Below, one piece after another: positions 21,530 through 35,400 of a stretch of DNA of 64,000 nt. Position numbers and translations under genes: made by a program. The DNA is from Sweltsa coloradensis (lineage: Eukaryota; Arthropoda; Insecta; Plecoptera; Chloroperlidae), in assembly GCA_024449915.1 (NCBI GenBank), contig JAMZAV010001269.1, positions 62,001-126,000 of the forward strand. Direction: 5' to 3'. The first letter of the stretch is position 1; each line of letters begins with the position of its first letter. The notes beneath the pieces were generated by a model. It searched no databases and had not been told where the DNA came from. It worked only from the letters and a program-made list of their open reading frames with translations.

Positions 21530-24500
21530 CTGGAACACAACAGGTTATACATCAGCGTCAGGACTATTTAACGTATATCCTATTCAGTCATAAAAACTGA
21601 TTTACTAAGAACAACTAAATAAAATTAATTGCATATAAAATAATGGAAACTTTGAATTAATCATATTACAATTCACAACAACGATGTATAATAAAAATAA
21701 GACAACAAATTTTGATAAACATTCCAATTGCATTTTAAAAAAATTTGAAGTGAAATAAATTTAAATTTAAAAGATTCAAATACGTATATATATATATATA
21801 TGTTAGTACTTTAGACAGAAATTAAAAAAGTGACTACTACATCGGGGTTTGAACCCGGGACCTTAGCTTACCGGGCTATGCTCTTACCAACTGAGCTATG
21901 CGGCCACCAATTTAAAACTGTCTAATTTTTGGTCTGTTTTGTACATTGTTAATAACGTGTGTAGAGCAGATTGCACTGCCTATTAGACTACACATGAAAA
22001 TAACTTGGAGAAATACAAACCATCTCTGTAACCCTAGAGTTGGGAAATATGATGTTTTAAACTTGGCTTTATAGTAGGCGACTATGACGCTGTTATCTAG
22101 TACTTTAGACAGAAATTAAAAAAGTGACTACACCGGGGTTTGAACCCGGGACCTTAGCTTACCGGGCTATGCTCTTACCAACTGAGCTATGCGGCCACCA
22201 ATTTAAAACTGTCTAATTTTTGGTCTGTTTTGTACATTGTTAATAACGTGTGTAGAGCAGATTGACGTGGCCGCATAGCTCAGTTGGTAAGAGCATAGCC
22301 CGGTAAGCTAAGGTCCCGGGTTCAAACCCCGGTGTAGTCACTTTTTTAATTTCTGTCTAAAGTACTAACATAACAGCGTCATAGTCGCCTACTATAAAGC
22401 CAAGTTTAAAACATATATACATATATATATGTTAGTACTTAAGATAGAAATTAAAAAAGTAACTACACCGGGGTTTGAACCCGGGACCTTAGCTTACCGG
22501 GCTATGCTCTTACCAACTGAGCTATGCGGCCACCAATTTAAAACTATTTCTATCTAAAGTACTAACATAACAGCGTCACAAGCCAAGGTAAAAAAAAAAA
22601 TATATATATATATAGGGAAAAAATAATAAAAAAGAAACAAAAAAAAAACATTAAAAAAAATCTACTATCCCACTCAAGCAAATATGAAGTTTGCCAAAAA
22701 TCAGGAACAGCAAATGAACAAACAACTTTGGGGCTCAGAACACGAACAGTTAATTTTAGTACAGATCTGTCTTATTATGGAATTCTCTTCTCAACAAATT
22801 AAAAATAGGCAGCATTTTCAATTGGCCTGACAGCACATGTAACTAGGACTATTTAAAATAATTCCTTTTGGAGTAATTTTTTAGTTGCGGGCTGAGGAGT
22901 TATATTTAAACTTTATTTGACTACTGGTACTGGATTTGATAGGACTAGGTACTGTACGACATAAAACATTGTAGAACACATGCACTGTTCATAAGTTAGA
23001 CCAACTTACAAGTTAGGCCACATGCTTAGGATAACTTAACTTTATTGATTATGATAATTACATAGCATGGTGAAATAACAAAATAGTTTTATAAACAGGA
23101 ATTCCTGGAACAAAAAACGGAAAGAGAAGATGTTCGTAACTTCCTACCTGAGTAATTGTAGGGTTAACAGTTAACACACACGATGTCTAATTTCTTGATC
23201 AACATAGTTAATTTGGGGGGGGGGGGGGGGGAGAATGAAAAAAAAACGCCACAGACGTGACGCACTTGGCACAAGTATGGTTACAATAAAATAATAGATT
23301 GAAGAATCATATCATATGTACGAGGAAAAAATTAGTATCTATTACCTACCTAAATTTAATTACTTACTACAAATAAAAAACACATATGTAGGCCTACTAA
23401 ATTCACCAGAAAAATTGCAAAGCATTTGATGTTTAACAGTTTGAAGCCTGTTCAACAAGAGATCGGTATTTCAAATACAAAAACAACAATCAAACAAGTT
23501 AACACTATCTACTGGTGGTAATTTGAAATAACCGAGTTTATGTGCTTTGTTGATGGAAGTAACGGCTCTTAAGTCACCGTTATATACACATACACAGCCC
23601 AAGAACAGATGCAAGTCAATATTAAAAGTTAAACATTTTCTGTCTCGAGCAGGATTTGAACCCAGGACCGTCTGTATTGGAAGCAGACTCTTTACAATGC
23701 TTTTGCAGACAGTGTTGGCTCGAGCGTTAAGCGCGAGACTGATTCGGAAGGTCCTGGGTTCGGATCCTGTCATGACCGGAAATCTTGACTAAAGGTTTTT
23801 CCTAGGGTTTCCTCCAACCTAATACAAGTGCAAGGGATTGAGTCCCCTCAAACAGTCCTCGGGCATCCCTTCACTATAGGCTACTACAAATTTTACTATA
23901 TTTTACTACCGATATCGAAAAAGTACTATAGGCCTATTTAGATTTGTTTAAATTTGAAGAGTTTTCAACAAATAAGAAACTACAAGCATCAAAATACACC
24001 TCAATCAAAAGAGCCAGGTTTCTACAACTCACAGCTCCTTATTAACCAAACACTGTTAAAGTCAACAAAGTCATTAGTGTTGGCTCTTTTAGTCAGGTCG
24101 TACGATGTTGAGATGTACATACCCCGAGCTTATTCAATCTCGGACATACTCGGGAGATACAATAGATATTCATAATCATCGGCAATCATACTATCTATTT
24201 AAAAACAACTTACCAGTTCCAGTACACTTACTTACGTACCGGTAATACAATAATTCATTGGCATCAACAACAACACAATGCAATTTATTGTCAGCAACAA
24301 GAAGAAAGGCAAATACCATTCAAACTAGTATTGCAAATTGCAATCGTTATTTAATTAATCAACTTTAAAAATCAGCTTAAAAAGTTGTTAGGGCTATTCA
24401 TTCAAAAACGTGTGATTCAAATACTTCTAAACACATTTGAGAATCTTATTTTGGCATTTGTCAACAGAAGTTCTAATTTTTGGCTCATAATTTTTTGTTT

Positions 24501-26407
24501 TTCAGTTTGACCCCAATTTTTTTATTTTAGTCTACATAATATAAATACAATTTTTTTCCCAATGCAATGGGACAAATAGTGCCTTTTTTAGAGAAGATTG
24601 CAAAATACACATTGCTACAAAGATTAAAAACGGAGAAAAAATTGGTTAGTCCTGGAAAAGTAATAAATTTTCAGTAGCCCCTACTGATGTTATATGAGAT
24701 AGGTCCACAAAATCTAAAAAATGAAAATAAATTCAGAAAAAATCTAGTTTTAGGAATGCAGTTTACATTTAATTTTAAGCAAAAATGTTTATTTTATTTA
24801 AAATCCAAAATTTCCCAAAAATTGCTTAAAAATCACGATAAAAAATCCAAAAAAAATACCAAAATTATTAGAAAAATATTTGGGATTTTCATTGGGTTAT
24901 TAGAGTTAGGCCTACCTTATTTAGTCAAATTTAATTTGGGGTTGAAAGGGTTTAAGGAAAACTTAGTCTCGTGTTTGTAACTCAACGAGTCAAAATGAAG
25001 TAAAAGTGCACTTGATTTCTATAGGCCTACGATTTAGATCTGTGATTTGGATTATTTTGTGAATGCTTTCGTACCAAGATATAATTTTACTAACTTATTT
25101 TAAAACGCGGTAATTAGTTTGTATAGGCTTACGTACATATAAACAAATTTTTATCAAAAAATTACAGATGATGAAGTGAGAAAAAGTAGGCTACCTAATT
25201 AATAAATAACAAAGACTCGAGTAGAACTTACATAATTTTGTTAGTGGCTGGGATACCTTACCTGGCGTGATCAAATAACAAACTGAAACTAGGCATGATA
25301 ATTTCCCCCCCCGTTAGTATAGGCTATACTAATAGAAATAAAATATACGTACTATCTATATATCATGTATTTTAGATTAGAGAAGGGTTGACAGGTTGGG
25401 AAAGCAAAGAAAACATAAATCCCAGCCTGAAGGGCTGGGGGCGACAAAACTTTTCACCTGCTGATGACAACTGCAGCTTTTTTAGCTTTTTTTTTTAGCT
25501 GCAGTTGTCATCAGCAGGTGAAAAGTTTTGTTGCCCCCAGCCCTTCAGGCTGGGATTTATGTTTTCTTTGCTTTCCCAAAATGTCAACCCTTCTCCAATC
25601 TAACTAGCCAATAGGCATTTTTTACACTAGAAATATCAGGTATTTTACACAGATCTGTTTGGTCAAATTGTGGACACTTAGTCACGAACTAAACTGAGTG
25701 AGAACAGGGGCCTCTAACCCAGACATATTTCAGGACACCATGAGAGAAATTGCATAGAAGAATCTGAATGGTTAACTGGGTTACCAGTGCAATTGGGATT
25801 GACACAATGTGTCAGTGGAACATTACTATATGTAGGAAACTTCATTTTTTGTTTTCAGTCAAAGGAGGTGTACCGGTAATACTAATTTATGATATTAGAA
25901 TGTTTTCATGTAGTCACTTTATGTCAGAAGTTCTATGAATTTACTTTGGCAAAATTTTGATATTTTGAGGGTTGAACTCTTGAAACATCATAATTTTTGC
26001 TATTTTTCACAATGTACCACCTGCATACTTAAATTGTTTGGGGTTGGGGTATTACACGGGAACTGCTGTACGAACTGTTATCAGAACGAATGTGTGCATG
26101 CGCAGTACCTACCATAATAATTGTTGGTAACTGCTGACTGCAATTTGAGGGTTGGGTTTTTATGGTAGGCCTACTGCGCATGCACACAGCACCGTGAGGG
26201 GGGGAGCATGAAGTGCGTTGCCGTGGTCAGCTAGGTCTACTTTCCACCTACTTTCCTTTTTTGGGGAGTCCACTGTGGACCAAACTGAATGTAACCATGT
26301 AAGGCTTAATAAATAATAATAAATAATAATAATAATTATTATTATTGATTCATAGCAGTTGTCGAAAAAGTTTGACCCGACTGGGGTTCGAACCCAGAAC
26401 CTTCGGC

Positions 26408-26475
<68 letters not shown>

Positions 26476-29400
26476 TAGCACTTGGCCTATCTATTAGGAC
26501 TTTTAAACACTGGACCTATGAGTTATGACATTCAATTAATATGCTAGACTCTCAGTATCAGTATGGCCGTGGGGAGCGTGCCAATTAGAAACCATAATGA
26601 AAGGGGAAAAACAGCTTCCTAAATGTACGGAAATTTGTGCATATTTACATACTGACGGCGGTGCTCGCCCAACCGCTCAACAACAAACACAACTCCACAG
26701 CCAGCTAGCTGAAGTATCTATGTGGCAGGGAAATGATTTTCCCCTTTCATGATGGCTTCTAATCGGAACGCTAGCGCTCGGGGTGCAGGATGGGAGACTG
26801 AGCGTCTCGCGCTTTGCTAAGCAAAGCTTGTACATCATTGCACTGGGCCCCGTGCGTAGTAAACATTATAACAAGGTTTGTTCATATTAATGGATTCACC
26901 AATCACCAGACCAGAGTAGACTCTGCATAATCTTAGCGCAGGTTTATTTCTATTTTCTAGTGTATACCGTAAATCAATGACAGTTTTTTCTAGACCTAGG
27001 GCAAGCCGTTCACTTCTTGTCCATCCCCTGGGTGCTAGCTTAAGCATCGTTTTCATGCAGACAGCTAATACAAGCAAATAGGTTCTAGTCTAGACCAATC
27101 AGAATGCTAGGACAGGACTACGCGAACAATGAACGGTGCGACTAAAGTTGAGAAAATTTTAAGAAGTAGTCGCTTGTGCCACGCCATTCGCACGCACATA
27201 AACAAGAAAACTAGGCTTTAGTGCGACTTAAAAGGTGCCTTCAAGAAGTCAACCGAAAATTGTCGAGCAAGTGTTGGTGAAGATTGTACCCTTGATTTTG
27301 ATTTACTTCTGCTCGAGGGTATACAGGACTCAAATCACCTAGAGAATGCGCTAGTGTCGCGGGGGCGTAGCACCGTCATGGCCGCCGAGTGAGGATACCT
27401 TTGTAAACACCCATGATCCTACACAAGCACAGTGTAAATATATAAGGTTTTGGGGGAATAGAATAGGTATCATGTGGCTCATTATGAATTCAAAATCTAG
27501 TATTTATTTATTTAAAAGTATTTCTAGTATTTATATAGATTTATATCAGCATTTATAATTAAAATACCTACGGATATAGTCTGTCGGGCGCCTCCTGTGA
27601 ACGTAGACATTGATATAAACCCGCTTATTTTTGTGGCCGTAGTATTATTCCAGAGTACAACGTTACAGAGTCCAACATACTTTGAAATAATATCAATATA
27701 ATGACTGAATTTATTAATATCAAAGCAAAATATTTAGTTATGTTCTATAAGGCCTAATATGGAATGTAATGCAATATTAGAGTAGCACACAGCGTTTCAA
27801 TTCAAGCAACAACAATAAAGCCACTCAAGCTTTGTGAAGAGTGAAGACAATAAAGCAGTAAACAATAAACATTATGCGTTCCTAAATTATTAGAATGCAA
27901 AATAAAAAATTACTGGACAAAACACCAATATAAAAGAACATTGGGAATAACAAGTCAACATGGTCTTGTGCTTAATTTTCTCGGAATCATGGTAGCCCAG
28001 GTATTAAAATGCAATACTTAAATTTTTTAAACCTTATTCACCCACTCTTGAGGGGATTTGATTGTTTCATTGTGATTACGAAAATACCAATATAAATACT
28101 ATAAACAAAAACCGGAATTGAACCCATGGTCTCCCTCTGGCCGGGCGCGGACTATATAACTGGGAGTGGTGATTTAATAAGAATTTGATATTCACTATAT
28201 TATAATATCAAAATGCACCAATAATTCAGCAACAAATACACTACCGCGGTCTCGGTGGTCTTTTGGGAGGCATGGGTTCGATCCCCGGCCAAGGTTGGGT
28301 TTTGTAAATCTGGACTTAGCCCATTTATTGTGATATAATCTAGGGCAACTGATTGTTTTAAGCCAAAAATGAATTAGTCTTATATCAACTAGGTATGTCA
28401 TTAATATATTAATATGAAGACCACTAATTACCTAAGTGAGAGGGAATGTGTTTTGTTTCCGTAATTTCTTGTAGATTCCTTACACGAAATAACGAATCAG
28501 TCGGTCAGTTCAGTTACTTATCTTCCAATAAGTGGCTTCGACAGCAAATATACACTCTAATGGCAAGTGGGTAGGTGGATTGTGGACAGATAATATTCAA
28601 CGTACGAAATGTGTAACTAACAAAATAACAGTAGGTATAGTTGGTTAACCAGTCGGCGTTTGATTACGTTTTCAGTGTTTCCAATGCATTTTTTCACGGA
28701 ATGAATTATGTTTCTGTTAAAATATGATGTTGAAGACTAGATTCCATGTAGGCCCCTAGGTGCTGTTTGTTGTGTGCGCGATAGAACATCACAATACTTA
28801 TCTCAATTAGTAAATTTCTTACGCGCGAGGATAGCATGTGTAGATTCCATACTCAATAGCGCGTTTCCAGCGTTCGCCGCCAGAGTGGACATGAGAAGAT
28901 GGAGCGCTCTATATACATTTATCATGTTAGGACTAGGTCGTCCACTGTCGCTTGACCACATCGGGCGAAAGAGAATCCGTTTCCTATTACGGAACCCAGC
29001 TGCGGAACCGACCATGCGGACCAATGCGGAGCCGCGACTCTCCGCACGTACCGCCCGTCTCGCGTCGTCTTCGTGAGGTTGCTTGGCGGGAAACGGCGTG
29101 CGCGTCGCACAGAGCTGTGGCCATGCATGAAGCAAATTCTGCACGCATCTTATCCACATGACTCAGCCTGGATTTGAACCAGAACCAATAGCAACAAGTG
29201 AATACCTGTCTTTTCTGTTGTTGCCGGCAAGGGTGCCATGCATTCATACCTACACGAGGCCTAAATAGAATCTAGGAATAGGATTGACTTTATAGTAACA
29301 TGTTCCAGTTAGGGTTAGGGGAAAAGTAGGTCTACAAAAGGATGATCTAGCTTACCTTAAAATTATTATGTTGGTCAAACTTAACGTAGACACAGACACT

Positions 29401-32400
29401 AGTTGCCAATGAGTTTTGACTCTTTATCGCTCTGTGTGAGTAGGTAGGCCTATAGTTGTTCCGAAGCAAGTAAGCAGATGCTGACGTCACCGGCGGGTGG
29501 ATTGCAGCCAATCAGCGGTCCCCGATTTAAATACTGCTCGCTCACTGGCCCGCCGAAACCGCACGCATCTGCTTACTTTCTTTGGAGCAACTATAGAGGT
29601 AAAATTGAAGAAGACAAGGCAATAGAGCCAATTTAAAAATATCTCACCATGTATTATATAGAGTCCGATGACGACATTCATTCGAAATAGAAGAAGTCTG
29701 TGTGATGAGGTTTAGGCCCTATAGCTGGATAGGTTAGATCTAGATGTTAGTTAAATACTACTACATACAAGGCCTAAATTTAAGTTAGGTTTAAGCAAAG
29801 TTTACTACAGTAGTGTCAAAAGTACCTTATGAGGGGGAGGCATGTTGTTGTGCCCTCCCCGATCTCCCTGCCCCGGTCCACCAGGTGGGCCCTGTGGGGG
29901 TCTTGGACCCCCTTGTGGCGGCCCAACAGGCCCCTCGGGCACCTTCCTGCAATCCTCCTCCTCCTGCCGCTTTTCGTAGTGGACAAAGTCGTCGAAAATC
30001 GAAGTTGAATGTCTGTAACTATGCAAGATACGCAAGACCTGCCGTCCCTTTTCAAGTGGCACCTCTTGCGTGTCCCTGGAGTTCGTAACCGGTTTGTTCT
30101 CGTTGTTTTCTAGGCGGATGTGCCGCAACTGAACATTGGGGACGTCTTTAACGTAGATCCAACGCACCCGGAATTGACCTTTCCACTTGTCCTGAGACCA
30201 TACTGAGCTCGACGCGTGATAGTCCACAGGAGATGACATCTGAGCCATCCCACAGAAATGTCCGGAGCCGTTGACAGAAAAGAAAAGATAGACTGGCCCT
30301 CCCTGGCCTTTGGTCTCCCGCTCGCGGAAAGCCTGATCGAGCCGTTTGTTACCGTGCTCCGTGGAACACCATATCTCGTACTTGATCGATCGATGAATGT
30401 CGTCCTCGGAATAAGACTTAATCACGAAGAAACGCGCACCCTTAGCAGAAAGATCGAATTCAGGAGGATTGTAGTTGTTTTTAACGCGTAGTTCGTCGAG
30501 CACTGGGTGGTTAGGGAGAGGGGCGGGGGGAGCTGGGGGAGGCTGGCTCATGGGGTGATGCATGGGAGGTTGGGGATGGTGATGGGGGTGGTGTGGACCG
30601 GTTAGGATGGCGACGGGATGGTGGGGGGGACCTTGCGGACCCGGGGCGTAGGAAACCCCTCCATTGGGGGGGCCCCCAGCTACACGGGGCCCGCCCGCTC
30701 GTACCTGGCCTCCCCAAGCAGGCTGTCTATTCGCGACGGGCGGCCCGACCGGCTGTTTAGGTCCACCTACCCCACCGCCATTCTTACTTTCCCACGTTCC
30801 AATGTCCATGTTGTGTTTACCGGGCACCATAGGCGGAGGTGGCATTCCGGGACCCTTCTTCTTCGTGCTCCCGGTCATTACCGGCGGTTGAGGTTTTGCC
30901 GGTTGACTCGCGATCGTTGCCCACGTCATCTTCTTGGGCGCCGACGTCACGGGTACCATATTCGCCTGAACGTTCACCATTTGATCCTTGATTTCCTGGA
31001 CCTTGTTCAAGTCCTTACCGTCCACCACTTTCATAACTCCGGGATTCCCGTTCCCACCAACTTCCGAAAGACCCAGTCCTTGCATTCCCTGCTCGACGCC
31101 CTTCAGTCCATCACCGTACATCCCTTCAGTGCGGTAATAGTCCTCGTAGTGCGGCTTGCGAGACATCGTAGCAGCGGAACTGCCCCACGTGGAGTAATCA
31201 CCGTTACCGTGGAAGTAATTGAAACCCGGAGTTGGTTGGGCGGGCTGTCCAAAGGCGGTGCCGAAACTCGCGGCCCCGCCCCCGAACATGCCGTCCATGG
31301 AGTACGAGTCGTGACCCATTTGACCTCCGTAGCCGCTCAGGAAGGTCACGGGATCGCCGCCGTTAGACCACGTACCGTCGCCGACGCCAAACGCTTGGTA
31401 GGGGAACGACGTGCCGTAATAGTTGGACATGTTGTAGGGATCGGACGCCATTGATGTGGAGATGGGGGTGTTGTAACCCTGCTAGAAGAGACAATTACGC
31501 CCGTTAATATAATATATTAGGTAGGCCCTGTAAGTATTATTTAACATGGGGATTATTGATAAGATGTTAAAGAGGGAGATGACTCACAGAGCTTGTGGGG
31601 AGATCTTTAGGTCTACCATATTTAATTGGTTTTATAAAGCATTTCTAGGCCTAATTTCATTTAAATTCTTGATATAGTAACAGTAGCCTAGGCTATTCTT
31701 TTGTAGTGTGTTTCAATGTCTACAGGACTCACATTGCATGACAGTAATAAACTAATAAAACATAATAAATAAATAAATAAATTTTATTTAGAGTCTACCC
31801 ACTCAGTTAAATATAACTGATTTTCAGTGGGGGACTTTAAATCAAAGCGACCAAGCCAACCCTGCAGGCCCCGACGCAATCGACGAGTGAGCGATAACCA
31901 ACCAAAGATCGATATTTTTAATAAGAAATATAGCAATCAGTGGTATGGACAGTGCGAACACCCGCGAATCAACGCCAGAATCAACAAGGCCGATTCAGAA
32001 CAACTCTGAAATTTATTATGTGCTTCGTTGCTAGGACGGCTCCAAAGTCACCGTTTACAAACTCCTAACACAAGAACTGATGATAAGTCCAAATCAGAAG
32101 TTAAAAAACTTTTGACTTTAGCGGGAATCGAACCCTGGACCTTCTGCATTGGAAGCAGATACGCTAACCACAATACCAACAACCAACAACTAAATACAGT
32201 CTAGCCTACCTAGAGATGACCTAACTTATCCCCAAAAATTACTGGTAATTAAACCTGTATGCCCAGAGACTGTTTTAAAGGGATCGTTCACCTCTTATGT
32301 AAAGGTGTACCCAGACGTCTATTTACCTAAGTAGACTCCATTAACAACAAATTCTTTCTCGAAAATAATCATAATCACCATATATTAATTGTTAAATATG

Positions 32401-35400
32401 TAATGAAATTGACTATGTTTTCGCCACTTCGCTGTACTGGCAACAACGCACGACACGGCCTTGGCTTCGGAGTCGAGTAGCCGGGTGTCGCGGCGAACTG
32501 AGTTATCGTATTGGACATTTAAAGATGCTTGGCGAGGGGGGATATGACGTGTAGTCAAGTATGGCACACTCGCTTCAAATTAGGTTGAAATAAAAACGCA
32601 TGCCATGTGTTATTCGGCTCAAGTGTCAAGTGTAGAGGTGTTTACGAAGTTATGTCGTTTTGACAATCGACTTGATAAGCGCACAGCGCACTTACTGTAT
32701 ACACATACAAAACCCTGTACACCTAGCCGAAATATATATTTACTGCCAATGCCAGTACGTTATTTGTTCATCCTTTTGTCGAATATGTTGTTGATGTGGG
32801 TTTTTAAATCTTTGTTTGTGTTTGGAATTTTTTTTCCCCATAAGATATATTATGAGTGGGGTGTGCCTGCATACTCGAACGATATAAACAAAAAGCGATA
32901 AGCTAATGGGACTAAGAAGGAAGAGAATAAACATTTTTCTTTTCTTTTCATTCTCCACCCTTTTTTATATTTGATTCATTCATTAAATGCATTTAATATC
33001 ATTCAATTTGTTACCAAAATTCTTGTGTTAAATGCATTGTTGTTGTAATGCTTTTATTTCAAATATTTACAAAAATGTAGTTTATTGTTGTTTCTGCATC
33101 TATGTAGGCTAATTAGATTTATTTAGTTGTCCTCTTTTGTAAATCAGTTTTTATAACTGAATAGGATAGACGTTAAATAAATAATAAATAAATAAATAAT
33201 AAAGAAACCTTACGCAGACCTATTCACATCAGTTGGACACGTGCACTCGTTTCCATCAATCGTTCATGATGACATTGAGGAGTGGTGTAATAGGTGCAAA
33301 AAATAAGAATGTTTATTATACGTTACAGGGCAAGCGAATTCTATTCAGTAGTGTTCGTGTAGAGTTTGTACACAAAGTGTCAAAATGTCAACCGACAAAG
33401 AGTCAAATTGTTGCGACGAGAGTGACTTTATTAGTGAATTGCTTGAACGTGAGTCGGCGCAGTGTAGGGCCTATAATAACTAAGCATATAGTAGTTTTGG
33501 GCAGATGATAGTTTTCAAAGATGTTCTCAATATTTTACGCCACGAAAAGCTTTGGAAAAAAACATCCATCAGTACAATAGAGAAACATTGATGTCTGGCG
33601 TAATAAAGTAAGCATATACCTCCTCATTGTTTATGTCTACAATTACGAACAGAAACTGATCTAACAGGCAACATAGATTTGTTATTCATTCTGTATACAC
33701 AAGTGTGGTCATAAGGCGGCTTTAAATAATAAATATACGGAGTATTCCATGAGAAACTAAAATAAAATGCCGCTTGGGATAATGATACATTGTTAATCGG
33801 TTTTCGGATAGATGTAGTACATGCAGAACGCGCGAGAAATATTAGGGAGGTCCGCGGTCGATCCTCACCACTGGCAATCCTGACATTTGCATGATTACGG
33901 AAACTGCTGTTAGCCCATAGCGTTTGGAATTACTTTAATCATGTAATTTCACTTATTGTGGAAGAATAATTGAATTTTTTAAATGCTATAACCAAATCGC
34001 TTTAATTTTTTTAAAGTGCAAGTAATTCTATATCATAGGTGTGTGTTTGTAAGAATCGCTATCGCGTGTATTATGTTGTTGGATAGGCAATACTTATTCA
34101 ACTCCACTATTAGGCCTACCTGTCATGATTGGCAACATATAACTTTATAAGAACGTGCCAATATAATATTTATTCCATTAAATTGACGACAACAACGTAT
34201 GTGTTTGAAAAACAGGTGTTGGATTAACTGTAACGTATTGTTAATCAGATGATCGCAGGCCTTCCGCTTTGTTTTCAGTAGAACAGACTATCTCGATAGA
34301 TAGACCTGGACCTGCCTCACGCGTTACTCGCCGCTAGTAGCTGTGCTGTGTTGCAACATCTCGCCAGCTTCGGGTCAGTGACGTCACTGACCCGAAGCGC
34401 GCCGATGAATTTAAAGACCCCTATTGACGTAGGTCTGGAAATATACACAATGAACTTCATTTTTATGTTCGTACTTGGTTTTAAGAATAACTTGTTAAAG
34501 AGGTGAACGGGCCCTTTAAAGTGTCCGTTCACCTCTTTGACAAGTTAGTCTTAATTTCAAATAGAGACATAAACACTAAGTAGTTTGTGTATATTTCCCG
34601 ACCTACGTCAATAGGGGTCTTTAAATTCATCGCCGCGCTCAAGAACAGTGACGTCACTGTTCTTGAGCTGGCGATGTGTTGCAACATGGCACATCCACTA
34701 GCGATGTGTAACGCGCGAGGCAGGTCCCGGTCTATCTGTCGAAATAGTCTGTTCTACTAAAACCAAAGCAGATGGCCCGCGTTCACAATTACTAACAACA
34801 CATAACACTGGTCAACAACACTTGTTTTGAAAAATATACTGCTAATGAAGTAGCTATGGGATAGCGTCAGTTTTCGTAAAAATGTAAATGTCAGGGTTGC
34901 CAGTGGTAAGTATCGAACATTCGAACCGGGGACCTCCCGAATAAGTCTCGCGTGTTAGGCTTGTGCTATCTATCTATTATAATGCACCGTAAAAAGATAA
35001 ACAATATTAAATCAGTGACACTGACTGTATACATATACCTCACCTCATTATTACTAGTATGATAATACTAGTATTGAGTAAAATGTATGATATATAATAC
35101 AATACTATGTGAAAAAGTACGCGCAATGTTTTCGGGCAGTGTTTGTTTACTCTTACTAATTAATAGCTTATCGTTTTTTCGAGAAGATGCAGGCTGGCAC
35201 ATAATATATAAGAACCATTCCAAACATAAATATAGATAAAAAAAAAACCGTCAACAGCATATTGGACAACATACAAAGAGTACTGGCATAGTGCAATCAG
35301 CATTAAATATTTATCTTTCGACTGGTAGCCCGGGGAGGGACACACACACACTTGCGTATATCTAACAAGTCGATTGTCGAAACAACAGAATTTCATAATT

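Noticed and set aside
21841..22533. Cluster of four tRNA-Thr(GGT)-like genes
   Set aside because: D- and T-arms look right, but the acceptor arms mispair (C-A mismatch and G-U pairs), position 33 is C, and the copies sit in TIR-bounded repeats. Annotated as repeats instead.
28774..29247. Several overlapping open frames of 60-118 codons
   Set aside because: They lie in CpG-rich DNA where stops are rare in all frames. No conserved domain and no consistent splice sites.
30618..31454. Plus-strand open frame of 278 codons
   Set aside because: Antisense shadow of the YTHDF low-complexity exon. No family signature.
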